Assembly (NCBI GenBank): GCA_900544405.1
Contig: UQVA01000038.1
Location: forward strand, 1-13,362
Direction of reading: 5' to 3'
Origin: an uncultured Eubacteriales bacterium
GTDB lineage: Bacteria; Bacillota; Clostridia; Oscillospirales; Oscillospiraceae
DNA length: 13,362 nt
In this document: in pieces, positions 1 through 7,864 of the stretch
Layout: each line of letters starts with the position of its first letter
Position numbering within the stretch: position 1 is the stretch's first letter
Notes under the pieces: generated by a model
What the model saw: the letters and a program-made list of their open reading frames with translations, nothing else
Databases searched by the model: none
Told to the model about the DNA's origin: nothing
Translations under genes and position numbers: made by a program

Positions 1-11
1 TGTTTATTTCT

Positions 12-47
12 ATTCGCTGCGCGGGGCACAACCCTACACGCCGGGAG
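12..47. repeat. Terminal part of a dispersed palindrome-type repeat
   Basis: Two blocks here recur in the intergenic repeat at 9684-9870. ATTCGCTGCGCGG (12-24) is repeated in the same orientation at 9831-9843. The 16-mer at 32-47 (CCCTACACGCCGGGAG) is the exact reverse complement of 9684-9699. In this copy the two blocks lie close together. This suggests that it is the right end of an element whose left end is seen at 9684, with the rest lying left of the window. No coding function is visible. That it is a MITE- or REP-like non-autonomous repeat is inference. Confidence 0.6.
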
Positions 48-151
48 CCATTTCTCTGTCCCGGCGGGCTTCTGCACCAATTTTTGCCGCTCAAGAATCG
101 CTGCCAAGCGAGCAGGTCATACATTATAATAGCATCCGTCTTCTTTTTTAC

Positions 152-179
152 TTGCAAAATCCGGGAAGAACTGTATAAT
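152..179 (+). promoter_or_regulatory. Sigma-A-type promoter for the ktrB operon
   Basis: The -35 box TTGCAA (152-157, four of six consensus bases) lies 16 bp from a perfect -10 box TATAAT (174-179). Transcription would start near 186 and give a leader of about 45 nt before the ktrB start at 231, which has a GGAGG ribosome binding site at 218-222. A second TATAAT at 125-130 has no convincing -35 partner. No riboswitch fold is evident in this short leader. Confidence 0.6.
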
Positions 180-230
180 AGAAAATGTATCCTTATAAGT
201 ATGCCCTGAGAAGGGGCGGAGGTAACTGCT

Positions 231-1598
231 ATGCGCAGCATTTTCACTTATTCTGCCCGGAAGCAATGGAAGCTCTCGCCTACGAAAACCATTGCTCTGG
301 TGTTCCTTTTCATTATTCTCCTGGGGGCCGGGCTGCTGACCCTGCCCATTGCCTCCCGCAGCGGCGTGTCCTGCGGGTTCCGCCCGGCGCTGTTTACGGC
401 CACCTCGGCCACCTGCGTCACGGGCCTTGTGATGTACGACACGTTTACCCAGTGGAGCGCCTTCGGTCAGGTGGTCATTCTCTCCATGATCGAGTTGGGC
501 GGCCTGGGCTTTATGACCGCTGCGTCTCTTGTAATGTTCCTGCTCCGCAAGCGGGTGGGCCTGCAGGAGCGAATGATCATGGCCCAGGCTCTGAGCCTCA
601 ACGAAATGGAGGGCGTGGTGCGCCTGCAGCGCGTCGTGCTCATTGGCAGCCTGAGCATTCAGGCAGCTGGGGCGCTGGTGCTGTTCCTGCGGTTTTTCCC
701 GGAATATGGGGTTCGCACCGCTGCCTGGTGGGGCGTTTTTCACGCTGTTTCCGCTTTCTGCAATGCCGGATTTGATATATTCGGCCGCATTGCCCCCGGA
801 GCCAGCGCCGCTGCGGTGCAGAATGACCCGGTGGTACTGATCACACTGATGATTTTGATCATTTTGGGCGGCCTGGGCTTCTTTGTCTGGGAGGAAGTGG
901 TCCGGGTGAAGGATCTGCGTAAGTGCAGCGTCTATACCCGTATGGTGCTGCTGGCGACATTTGTGCTGACCGTAGGCGGCGCAGCCCTGTTCTGCCTGCT
1001 GGAATGGAACAATCCGGCGACCTTTGGCAGCATGAGCGCAGGCGACAAAATCCTCAATGGCTTTTTCCAGTCTGTTACCCTTCGGACAGCAGGCTTTGCC
1101 GGGGTGGACCAGGCGGGACTGACCCAGGCGGGAAAGGGAGTCAGCCTGGTGCTTATGCTCATTGGCGGCTCCTCCGGGTCCACGGCCGGCGGCGCCAAAA
1201 CCGTCACCGTGATGGTCTTGATGCTGTTCCTGGCGGCACGGCTCCGGGGCCGGGAGACTGTGCGGGTGTTCCACCGGTCCGTTCCCCAGGACAAGGTCTT
1301 GGACGCCATGACCATCGTGTCCATTCTGGTGGGACTGGCCATTTTCGGAGCGGTATTCGTCAGCGCTACGTCTCCGGTGTCCTTCACGGACAGCCTTTTT
1401 GAATGCGTCAGCGCACTGGCCACCGTGGGCGTCACCGCCGGGGCCACCGGGAGCCTGAGCATCCCGGCGCAGTTTTTAATTATTCTCTATATGTACTTCG
1501 GCAGAGTGGGGGTGCTGACCCTGAGCCTGGGCTTCCTGATGGGGAACAAGGCCGAGCAGCGCTATCAATATGCCCAGACAAATCTTCTCATCGGATAA
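231..1598 (+). CDS. ktrB: TrkH/KtrB-family K+ uptake channel subunit
   Basis: This is the membrane pore of a Ktr/Trk potassium uptake system. The 455-residue protein has the fourfold M1-P-M2 repeat of the family. The four selectivity-filter loops are visible at about residues 60-66 (ATCVTGL), 174-182 (SAFCNAGFD), 281-289 (SVTLRTAGF) and 394-402 (SALATVGVT). The glycine/serine-rich stretch at 312-321 fits the flexible M2 gating loop of the third repeat. Hydrophobic helices fill the rest (for example 21-40, 201-220 and 303-335). The ATG is chosen because GGAGG lies 8 nt upstream and the N-terminus reads directly into the first helix. The gene is followed 15 bp later by the cytoplasmic RCK partner, which makes a KtrAB-type pair. 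The length fits KtrB (about 450 residues). Whether it is called KtrB or TrkH is a naming matter, and ion selectivity (K+ with or without Na+ coupling) is not readable from sequence. Confidence 0.93.
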   Translation: MRSIFTYSARKQWKLSPTKTIALVFLFIILLGAGLLTLPIASRSGVSCGFRPALFTATSATCVTGLVMYDTFTQWSAFGQVVILSMIELGGLGFMTAASLVMFLLRKRVGLQERMIMAQALSLNEMEGVVRLQRVVLIGSLSIQAAGALVLFLRFFPEYGVRTAAWWGVFHAVSAFCNAGFDIFGRIAPGASAAAVQNDPVVLITLMILIILGGLGFFVWEEVVRVKDLRKCSVYTRMVLLATFVLTVGGAALFCLLEWNNPATFGSMSAGDKILNGFFQSVTLRTAGFAGVDQAGLTQAGKGVSLVLMLIGGSSGSTAGGAKTVTVMVLMLFLAARLRGRETVRVFHRSVPQDKVLDAMTIVSILVGLAIFGAVFVSATSPVSFTDSLFECVSALATVGVTAGATGSLSIPAQFLIILYMYFGRVGVLTLSLGFLMGNKAEQRYQYAQTNLLIG

Positions 1599-1613
1599 AA
1601 ATAGGAGGCACTT

Positions 1614-2261
1614 ATGAAAAGTTATATTGTTGTGGGCCTGGGCCGGTTCGGCAGCGAAGTGGCCCGGCGGCTGTGCGCCTTGGGCTGCGAGGTCCTGGCT
1701 ATGGATATTCATAATGAGCTGGTCCAGCAGATCAGCAGCGAAGTGACCCACGCCGTGGTGGGTGACGCACGGGACAAGGACGTACTGCGCTCCCTGGGAG
1801 TACGGAATCTTGACTGCGCCGTGGTTGCCATTGGCGACAGCCTGTCCGATTCCGTGCTGGCCACCATGAATTTGAAAGAATTGGGTCTTCCCTACATCGT
1901 CTGCAAGGCCCATGACGAGACCCACCGGCGGGTGCTGGAAAAGCTGGGGGCCGACCGGGTGGTCATCCCGGAGCAGGAGAATGCCACCCGGCTGGCCCGG
2001 AGCCTGGCCAGCCCCAATGTGCTGGATTACATCGAGCTTTCCCATGATTACGGTATCATCGAAGTGCCCACCCCCAAGGGATGGCTGGGAAGCTCCCTGC
2101 GGAAGCTGAACGTCCGGGCCAAGCTGGGCGTGAATATCATCGCTGTCAAGCGGGACGGCAAGGTGGAAGTGACCCTGGATCCGGACCGGGAGCTGAGTGA
2201 CGGAGATGTGCTGGTGGTGCTGGGCGACAACAAGGCCCTGGAACGGGTCCAGCGCCAGTGA
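1614..2261 (+). CDS. ktrA: KtrA/TrkA-type RCK gating subunit
   Basis: A cytoplasmic regulatory subunit that forms a ring under the K+ channel and gates it in response to bound nucleotide. The 215-residue protein has one RCK_N Rossmann domain (about 1-120) with the nucleotide motif GLGRFG at 8-13, an acidic residue at D31 at the end of the second strand, and VGDARD at 49-54. An RCK_C domain follows (about 135-215), which in some homologues binds c-di-AMP. A single RCK unit of about 220 residues matches KtrA rather than the duplicated TrkA of enterobacteria. The ATG has a perfect AGGAGG at 1603-1608 with 5 nt spacing. It lies 15 bp after ktrB, so the two should be co-transcribed. Its TGA stop overlaps the GTG start of the next gene. 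Confidence 0.93.
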   Translation: MKSYIVVGLGRFGSEVARRLCALGCEVLAMDIHNELVQQISSEVTHAVVGDARDKDVLRSLGVRNLDCAVVAIGDSLSDSVLATMNLKELGLPYIVCKAHDETHRRVLEKLGADRVVIPEQENATRLARSLASPNVLDYIELSHDYGIIEVPTPKGWLGSSLRKLNVRAKLGVNIIAVKRDGKVEVTLDPDRELSDGDVLVVLGDNKALERVQRQ

Positions 2262-3010
2262 CGGAGCAGTTTATTTCATCCCGGAAAAATCCCCTTTTGC
2301 AGCAGACCCGGCGCATCCTGACCTCCCGGCGGGAGCGGGAGGAAACGGGCCTGTTCGCCGGGGAGGGGACGAAGCTGCTTGCCGAGGCGGTGCGCTATGC
2401 GCCGGAATGGCTCCACACGGTGTTCCTTGCTGAAGGCGTGGAGCAGGAAACCCCGGAGCATGTGCGCCGGGTGCGGCTTCCCAGGGAATTGCTGGATTCC
2501 CTGTCCACCATGGACGCCCCCCAGGGGGCCATCTTCCTGTGCCGGATGCCGGAGGAACCGGAATTTGTCCCCAAGCCCGGAACGCTGCTGCTGGACGGCT
2601 TGCAGGACCCCGGAAATCTGGGGACCATCCTGCGGACGGCTGACGCTCTGGGGACAAGTGTGGTGCTTCTGGAGGGCTGCGCCGACCGGTTCAGCCCCAA
2701 GACCGTCCGGGCCACCATGGGGGCCCTGTTCCGCCGTCCGTCCTATCGGATGGACTGGGAAGCGGCCCGGGACGCCTTTCATCAGGCGGGCATTCCCATT
2801 GCCGTCACGGCCCTGTCCCCCCGTGCGGAGGACATCCGGGAAGCGGACGTAAGCAAAATGGCCGTGGTCATCGGCAGCGAGGGCCGGGGAGTCCGGCCGG
2901 AGGTACTGGAACAGGCGGACCGGGAACTGATCATCCCCATGGACCCCCACTGCGAATCCCTGAACGCCGCCGTGGCGGCCACCATCGTCCTGTGGCAAAT
3001 GCGGAAATAG
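2258..3010 (+). CDS. TrmH/SpoU-family RNA 2'-O-methyltransferase
   Basis: A probable SAM-dependent 2'-O-ribose methyltransferase of the SPOUT superfamily acting on rRNA or tRNA. The 250-residue protein has an N-terminal substrate-binding domain (about 1-100, beginning ISSRKNPLL, typical of the family) and a C-terminal trefoil-knot domain. The three SpoU motifs are present: motif 1 at 113-126 (DGLQDPGN with N120, G122 and catalytic R126), motif 2 at 203-211 (VVIGSEGRG) and motif 3 at 226-238 (IPMDPHCESLNAA). The GTG start at 2258 overlaps the ktrA stop (GTGA), which implies translational coupling, and no strong ribosome binding site is seen. It is the type often annotated RlmB-like or YsgA-like. 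The target nucleotide cannot be assigned, so no symbol is given. Confidence 0.9.
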   Translation: MTEQFISSRKNPLLQQTRRILTSRREREETGLFAGEGTKLLAEAVRYAPEWLHTVFLAEGVEQETPEHVRRVRLPRELLDSLSTMDAPQGAIFLCRMPEEPEFVPKPGTLLLDGLQDPGNLGTILRTADALGTSVVLLEGCADRFSPKTVRATMGALFRRPSYRMDWEAARDAFHQAGIPIAVTALSPRAEDIREADVSKMAVVIGSEGRGVRPEVLEQADRELIIPMDPHCESLNAAVAATIVLWQMRK

Positions 3011-3029
3011 AGAGAAAGGAACCGAGACA

Positions 3030-4229
3030 ATGCTGGTACACTGGATTTGGCTTTCCCTGCGGAAGGGCCTCAACGACCGGGAAAAATGCGCCCTTCTGGC
3101 GGAATTTCCCGACCCGGAGGACCTATTTTATGCCGAAGAAAGCCGTATTCTGTCCCTGACCGCCGGAAAAGAGACGGCACGGGAGGCATTGCTGGACAAA
3201 AATCTCACCGAGGCGGAGGAAATTCTCGCCCAGTGCGGGGAAAAGAAAATTTCCATTCTATGCTATGCCGACCGGGCCTACCCGGACCGGCTGCGGAGCA
3301 TTGCGGACCCGCCGTTGGTCCTATATTATCAGGGCAGCTTGCCGGACCTGAACGCCAGGCCGGTCATCGGCGTGGTTGGCACCCGGAAAGCGTCCCTGTA
3401 CGGTCTGAACACCGCCCGGCGGCTGGGCCGGGAGCTGGGGGAGGGCGGCGGTATCGTCATTTCGGGCCTTGCCAAGGGCATCGATTCCATCGCCATGGAG
3501 GGCGCTCTGGCCGGGGAGGGCATCGTGCTGGGCGTTCTGGGCTGCGGCGTGGATGTTGTTTATCCCCGCTCGTCGAAGAATCTGTATGAGGCCACCCGCC
3601 GTCAGGGCTGCCTGCTCTCCGAATATCCTCCGGGAACGCCGCCGGTGGGCTGGCATTTTCCCCGGCGCAACCGCATCATCAGCGGCCTGTCCCTGGGGGT
3701 GCTGGTGGTGGAGGCTCCGGAGAAAAGCGGAGCGCTCATTACGGCACGGGAAGCGGCGGACCAGGGCCGGGACGTATTCGTAGTCCCCGGCAATATCGAC
3801 GTGGACAGCTGCGCCGGGAGCAATTCGCTCCTGCGGGACGGGGCAACTCCCGTGACCTGCGGCTGGGATATTTTAGAGGAATACAGCGCCCGCTATCCGG
3901 GTACGCTGAAAAAAGTCACCCTTTCGGCGGAGCGAAAACCGGCGAAAGTGGCGCAAAAAGAGAAAATTCCGGAAAAAGAACCGGGGAAGCCGAAAAAAGC
4001 CGTTGACAAATCCCCGGAAAATCCGTATAGTGACACAAAGCAGCCGCCGCAGGGCCTCTCGGAGGCGGAACGGGCGGTGTATGACGCCATCGGGGACGGT
4101 CCCGTGATGGTGGATGCCCTCATCGACCAGCTGGGCAAACCGGCAAGCGAAGTGCTGTCGGAATTGTCCATGCTGGAAATTCTGGGGGCCGTCTCCATGC
4201 TGCCCGGCGGGCGGGTGGAGCGCAGATAA
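3030..4229 (+). CDS. dprA: DNA-processing protein DprA (Smf)
   Basis: DprA binds incoming single-stranded DNA and loads RecA onto it during transformation. It is also widely kept in bacteria not known to be competent. The 399-residue protein has an N-terminal helical SAM/HhH-like region (about 1-75), the extended Rossmann fold (about 76-285) and a C-terminal winged helix (about 342-399). Family motifs include GVVGTRKAS at 114-122, ISGLAKGIDSIA at 144-155, the GCGVDVVYP block at 171-179, FPRRNRIISGLS at 210-221 and EKSGALITAREA at 231-242. A charged K/E/P-rich linker (about 296-340) joins the last two domains, and its DNA contains a promoter-like sequence (4003-4031). The start is supported by GAAAGGA at 3014-3020 with 9 nt spacing. 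It is followed 21 bp later by topA, a common dprA-topA arrangement in Bacillota. Confidence 0.95.
   Translation: MLVHWIWLSLRKGLNDREKCALLAEFPDPEDLFYAEESRILSLTAGKETAREALLDKNLTEAEEILAQCGEKKISILCYADRAYPDRLRSIADPPLVLYYQGSLPDLNARPVIGVVGTRKASLYGLNTARRLGRELGEGGGIVISGLAKGIDSIAMEGALAGEGIVLGVLGCGVDVVYPRSSKNLYEATRRQGCLLSEYPPGTPPVGWHFPRRNRIISGLSLGVLVVEAPEKSGALITAREAADQGRDVFVVPGNIDVDSCAGSNSLLRDGATPVTCGWDILEEYSARYPGTLKKVTLSAERKPAKVAQKEKIPEKEPGKPKKAVDKSPENPYSDTKQPPQGLSEAERAVYDAIGDGPVMVDALIDQLGKPASEVLSELSMLEILGAVSMLPGGRVERR
4003..4031 (+). promoter_or_regulatory. Promoter-like sequence inside dprA, upstream of topA
   Basis: A perfect -35 box TTGACA (4003-4008), a 17 bp spacer and TATAGT (4026-4031, five of six consensus bases) lie in the part of dprA that encodes the low-complexity linker. 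Transcription would begin near 4038, about 210 nt before the topA ATG. This would let topA, trmFO, plsX and rnc be expressed independently of the potassium genes. The match is seen in sequence. Activity is inference. Confidence 0.5.
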
Positions 4230-4250
4230 GGAAATTTTTGGAGGAACGTA

Positions 4251-6545
4251 ATGTCATCTCTTGTGATCGTGGAGTCGCCGTCCAAGGCGAAGACCATCGG
4301 AAAATATCTGGGTCCCGGCTTTACAGTGAAGGCCAGCATGGGCCATCTTCGGGATCTGCCCAAAAGCACCATGGGCGTGGAAATTGAAAACAACTTCAAG
4401 CCCGAATACCGGGAGGTCCCCGGCAAGGAGCAGATCATTGCAGAACTGCGGCAAGCGGCGGAAAAGGCCGATACCGTGTATCTGGCAACTGACCCGGACC
4501 GGGAGGGGGAAGCCATCTCCTGGCATCTGAAAGAATTGCTGGGCCTTTCCGAGGCGGAGACCCATCGGGTGACGTTCAACGAAATTACCCAGAAGGTGGT
4601 CCGGGAGTCCATCCAGCACCCCCGGGACATCGATTACGCCCTGGTGGATGCCCAGCAGGCCCGGCGTATCCTGGACCGCATCGTGGGCTATCAGCTTTCG
4701 CCCCTGCTCTGGAAGAAGATCCGCCGTGGCCTCAGCGCAGGCCGGGTCCAGTCCGTGGCCACCCGGATGGTGGTGGACCGGGAGAAGGAAATTCGGGCCT
4801 TCCAGCCCAAGGAATACTGGTCTCTGGACGTGAATTTGCTGCGGCTGGGCAAGCCCGGCTCCTTTGTGGCCCATTATCACGGAGAGGACAAAAAGCGGGA
4901 ACTGGAAAACGAGACCCAGGTGGACGAGATCATCCGGGATATTACCGACCAGGTGTTCACCGTGAAAAGCGTGAAGCGGGCAGAGAAAAAGCGCACCGCT
5001 GCGCCTCCCTTTACCACTTCTACCCTGCAGCAGGAGGCTTCCCGGAAGCTGAACATGACCCCCAAGCGCACCATGGCCATCGCCCAGCAGCTTTATGAAG
5101 GCGTGGACGTGGCCGGGGAAGGGACCACAGGCCTTATCACCTATATGCGTACCGACTCCCTGCGGCTTTCCGACGAAGCCATGGCCGCTGCGGCGGATTT
5201 CATCCGGCATCGTTACGGAGATTCCTATTATTACGGAAAATTCCACACGTTCAAGACCAAATCCGGCGCACAGGATGCCCACGAAGCCATCCGGCCCACC
5301 CATGTGGAGCTGGACCCGGAGGCCATCCGGTCCTCCCTGACCGTGGACCAGTACAAGCTTTATAAGCTGGTCTGGAGCCGGTTCCTGGCCTCCCAGATGG
5401 CCAACGCCGTGTTCGACACCGTGTCCATCGACACGGTCTGCGCCGGACATATCTTCCGCTCCTCTCATCAGAGTATGCGCTTCCCCGGCTTCATCGCCGT
5501 GTACGAGGAAGGCAAGGACTCCGAGGAGGAAGCCTTGGGTGCGCCCCTGCCCGATTTGCAGGAGGGGGACCAGGCCAAGGCCACGAACATTGAAAAAGAG
5601 CAGCACTTCACCCAGCCCCCGGCCCGGTACACCGAGGCCACGCTGGTGAAGGCCATGGAGGAAAAGGGCGTGGGCCGTCCTTCCACCTATGCGGCGACGA
5701 TCTCCACCATCGAGGACCGGGAGTATGTGAACAAGCAGGACAAACGCCTGGCTCCCACGCCTCTGGGCGAGGTGGTCACGGGGCTCATGGAGGAGCGGTT
5801 CCGGGATATTATCGACGTGGAATTCACCGCCCACATGGAGCAGAAGCTGGACGAGATCGGCGAGGGCCGGCTGGAATGGCATCAGGTCCTGGCGGACTTC
5901 TATCAGGATTTCCACCGGGAAATGGTGGATGCGGAGACGGCCCTGGAGGGGGTCCGGCTGAAGGTGCCGGAGGAGGAGACCGACGAGGTCTGCGAGCTTT
6001 GCGGACGGAAAATGGTCATCAAATCCGGCCGGTTCGGCAAGTTCCTGGCCTGTCCCGGCTACCCGGAGTGCAAAAATACCAAGCCCATCGTGGAGCGGAT
6101 GCCGGGCCGCTGCCCCAAGTGCGGAAGCGGCATTCTGAAGCGGAAGTCCAAACGGGGCTTCGCCTACTATGCCTGCGAGCGGGGGGCCGACTGCGGCTTT
6201 ATGACCTGGGACGTGCCTACGGCGGAGGATTGTCCGGTGTGCGGCCAGACCCTGTTCAAAAAATCCGGCCGGGGTCGGCAAAAGACCTTCTGCGTCAACG
6301 AGAGCTGCCCCAACTTCCTGCCGGAGGACCAGCGGGGCTACTATAAAAAGACCGTGAAGGACGAGAACGGCGAGCCTGCCCCGGAGACGGCGGAGACTGC
6401 CGAAACGGCCACGAAAACCACGAAAAAGGCCACGAAAACCGCCACCACGAAAAAGACGGCTGCCAAGAAGCCTGCCGCCAAGAAAACGGCAGCGAAAAAG
6501 ACCACGAAAACCACCAAGTCCACCAAGAAGGAGCCGGAAGCATGA
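4251..6545 (+). CDS. topA: DNA topoisomerase I (type IA)
   Basis: Relaxes negative supercoils by transient single-strand cleavage. The 764-residue protein starts with a Toprim domain (VIVESPSKAKTIGKYLG, E8 metal/catalytic; acidic triad D81, D83, E85 in TDPDREGEA). The active-site tyrosine is Y298 in GLITYMRTDS, with R300 beside it. The core runs to about 575. Three tetracysteine zinc ribbons follow: C581/C584/C601/C607, C621/C624/C642/C648 and C661/C664/C681/C686. The last 44 residues (721-764) are almost entirely K, T, A and P in AAKK/TTK repeats, resembling a histone-H1-like DNA-binding tail. The low-complexity coding DNA at about 6405-6535 matches this. GGAGG at 4240-4244 sits 6 nt before the ATG. 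The TGA stop overlaps the trmFO start in ATGA. A topA-trmFO pair is a recurrent order in Bacillota. Confidence 0.97.
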   Translation: MSSLVIVESPSKAKTIGKYLGPGFTVKASMGHLRDLPKSTMGVEIENNFKPEYREVPGKEQIIAELRQAAEKADTVYLATDPDREGEAISWHLKELLGLSEAETHRVTFNEITQKVVRESIQHPRDIDYALVDAQQARRILDRIVGYQLSPLLWKKIRRGLSAGRVQSVATRMVVDREKEIRAFQPKEYWSLDVNLLRLGKPGSFVAHYHGEDKKRELENETQVDEIIRDITDQVFTVKSVKRAEKKRTAAPPFTTSTLQQEASRKLNMTPKRTMAIAQQLYEGVDVAGEGTTGLITYMRTDSLRLSDEAMAAAADFIRHRYGDSYYYGKFHTFKTKSGAQDAHEAIRPTHVELDPEAIRSSLTVDQYKLYKLVWSRFLASQMANAVFDTVSIDTVCAGHIFRSSHQSMRFPGFIAVYEEGKDSEEEALGAPLPDLQEGDQAKATNIEKEQHFTQPPARYTEATLVKAMEEKGVGRPSTYAATISTIEDREYVNKQDKRLAPTPLGEVVTGLMEERFRDIIDVEFTAHMEQKLDEIGEGRLEWHQVLADFYQDFHREMVDAETALEGVRLKVPEEETDEVCELCGRKMVIKSGRFGKFLACPGYPECKNTKPIVERMPGRCPKCGSGILKRKSKRGFAYYACERGADCGFMTWDVPTAEDCPVCGQTLFKKSGRGRQKTFCVNESCPNFLPEDQRGYYKKTVKDENGEPAPETAETAETATKTTKKATKTATTKKTAAKKPAAKKTAAKKTTKTTKSTKKEPEA

Positions 6546-7846
6546 GCAAAGTAACTGTCGTCGGGGCGGGCCTGGCGGGCTGCGAGGCGGCCTGGCAGCT
6601 GGCCCAGCGGGGCTTTTCCGTGGATTTGCTGGAAATGAAGCCGGAGAAAATGTCCCCGGCTCATAAAAGCGAGGATTTTGCGGAGTTGGTCTGCTCCAAT
6701 TCCCTTCGGGGGGACCGGCTGGAAAACGCCGTGGGCCTGCTGAAGGAGGAACTGCGCCGGGTGGGGAGCCTGATTTTGACCTGCGCCGAGGTCACCCGTG
6801 TGGAGGCCGGCGGCTGTCTGGCCGTGGACCGGCAGGGCTTTTCCAAGCTGGTCACGGAGAAAATTCGCTCCCATCCCAATATTACCGTCATTCCCGGCGA
6901 AATTACGGAAATCCCCGCCGAGCCGGTCATTATCGCCACGGGACCCTTGACCTCCGAACCCCTGTCTCAGGCCATCGGGACCTATTTCGGGGCCGATTAT
7001 CTGCACTTTTTCGATGCGGCGGCCCCGCTGGTGACGGCGGAGTCCGTGGATATGGATTTGGCCTGGTGGCAGAGCCGCTATGACCGGGGAACGCCGGATT
7101 ATGTAAACTGCTCCATGGACAAGGACCAATATCTCTCCTTCGTCCGGGAATTGACCACCGCCCAGGAGGCAGAGGTCCACGGCTTTGAGGATGCCAACGT
7201 GTTCGAGGGCTGTATGCCCGTGGAGGTCATGGCCCGCCGGGGCATCGATACCCTGCGCTACGGACCCTTGAAGCCCGTGGGTCTTACCGACCCGGCCACG
7301 GGAAAAGAACCCTACGCCGTGGTGCAGCTGCGGCAGGACAATGCCGCAAAAACTGTCTACAATCTGGTGGGCTTCCAGACGCACCTGAAATTCGGGGAGC
7401 AGAAGCGGGTCTTTTCCATGATCCCGGCCCTCAGGAACGCAGAATTCGTCCGCTACGGGGTCATGCACCGGAATACCTTCCTCTGCTCTCCCAAGCTGCT
7501 GGATCGGTACTATGCTGACCGGCGGAACCCCCTGGTGGCCTTTGCCGGGCAGATGACCGGCGTGGAGGGCTATGTGGAAAGCACCGCTTCCGGGTATCTT
7601 GCCGCCGTGGCCATGGCGGCCCGTTTGGCCGGAAAAGAACCCCCGGCGTTCAGCAAAAATACCGCCATCGGGGCGCTGGGCTGCTACATCAGCGACGAGT
7701 CTATTGTGAATTTTCAACCCATGAACGTGAATTTCAGCATTATTTCTCCGCTGGAAAAGCGCATTCGCAAGAAAAGTGAGAAAAACCTGGCCATTGCCCA
7801 GCGGTCTCTGGAGGAGATCGACGGGCTTTTGGCAAGGGGCATTTAA
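6542..7846 (+). CDS. trmFO: Folate/FAD-dependent tRNA (uracil-54) methyltransferase TrmFO
   Basis: Makes ribothymidine at position 54 of the tRNA T-loop, using methylenetetrahydrofolate as carbon donor and FADH2 as reductant. The 434-residue protein starts with an FAD-binding Rossmann motif (VTVVGAGLAGCEAA, G8-x-G10-x-x-G13). It carries the family block HKSEDFAELVCSNSLRGDRLENA at about 41-63, containing C51, and FEGCMPVEVMARRGIDTLR at about 221-239, containing C224. These fit the two functional cysteines (C53 and C226) of the Bacillus subtilis enzyme. The C-terminal block YVESTASGY (about 342-350) is also typical. The ATG overlaps the topA stop and has AAGGAG at 6528-6533 inside topA, so translation is probably coupled. 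Older databases call this family Gid. The length is normal. Confidence 0.96.
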   Translation: MSKVTVVGAGLAGCEAAWQLAQRGFSVDLLEMKPEKMSPAHKSEDFAELVCSNSLRGDRLENAVGLLKEELRRVGSLILTCAEVTRVEAGGCLAVDRQGFSKLVTEKIRSHPNITVIPGEITEIPAEPVIIATGPLTSEPLSQAIGTYFGADYLHFFDAAAPLVTAESVDMDLAWWQSRYDRGTPDYVNCSMDKDQYLSFVRELTTAQEAEVHGFEDANVFEGCMPVEVMARRGIDTLRYGPLKPVGLTDPATGKEPYAVVQLRQDNAAKTVYNLVGFQTHLKFGEQKRVFSMIPALRNAEFVRYGVMHRNTFLCSPKLLDRYYADRRNPLVAFAGQMTGVEGYVESTASGYLAAVAMAARLAGKEPPAFSKNTAIGALGCYISDESIVNFQPMNVNFSIISPLEKRIRKKSEKNLAIAQRSLEEIDGLLARGI

Positions 7847-7864
7847 GCAGAAAGAGGTGGATCG

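Noticed and set aside
125..130. A second promoter at the upstream TATAAT before ktrB
   Set aside because: No acceptable -35 box lies 16-18 bp upstream, and the box at 174-179 is better placed.
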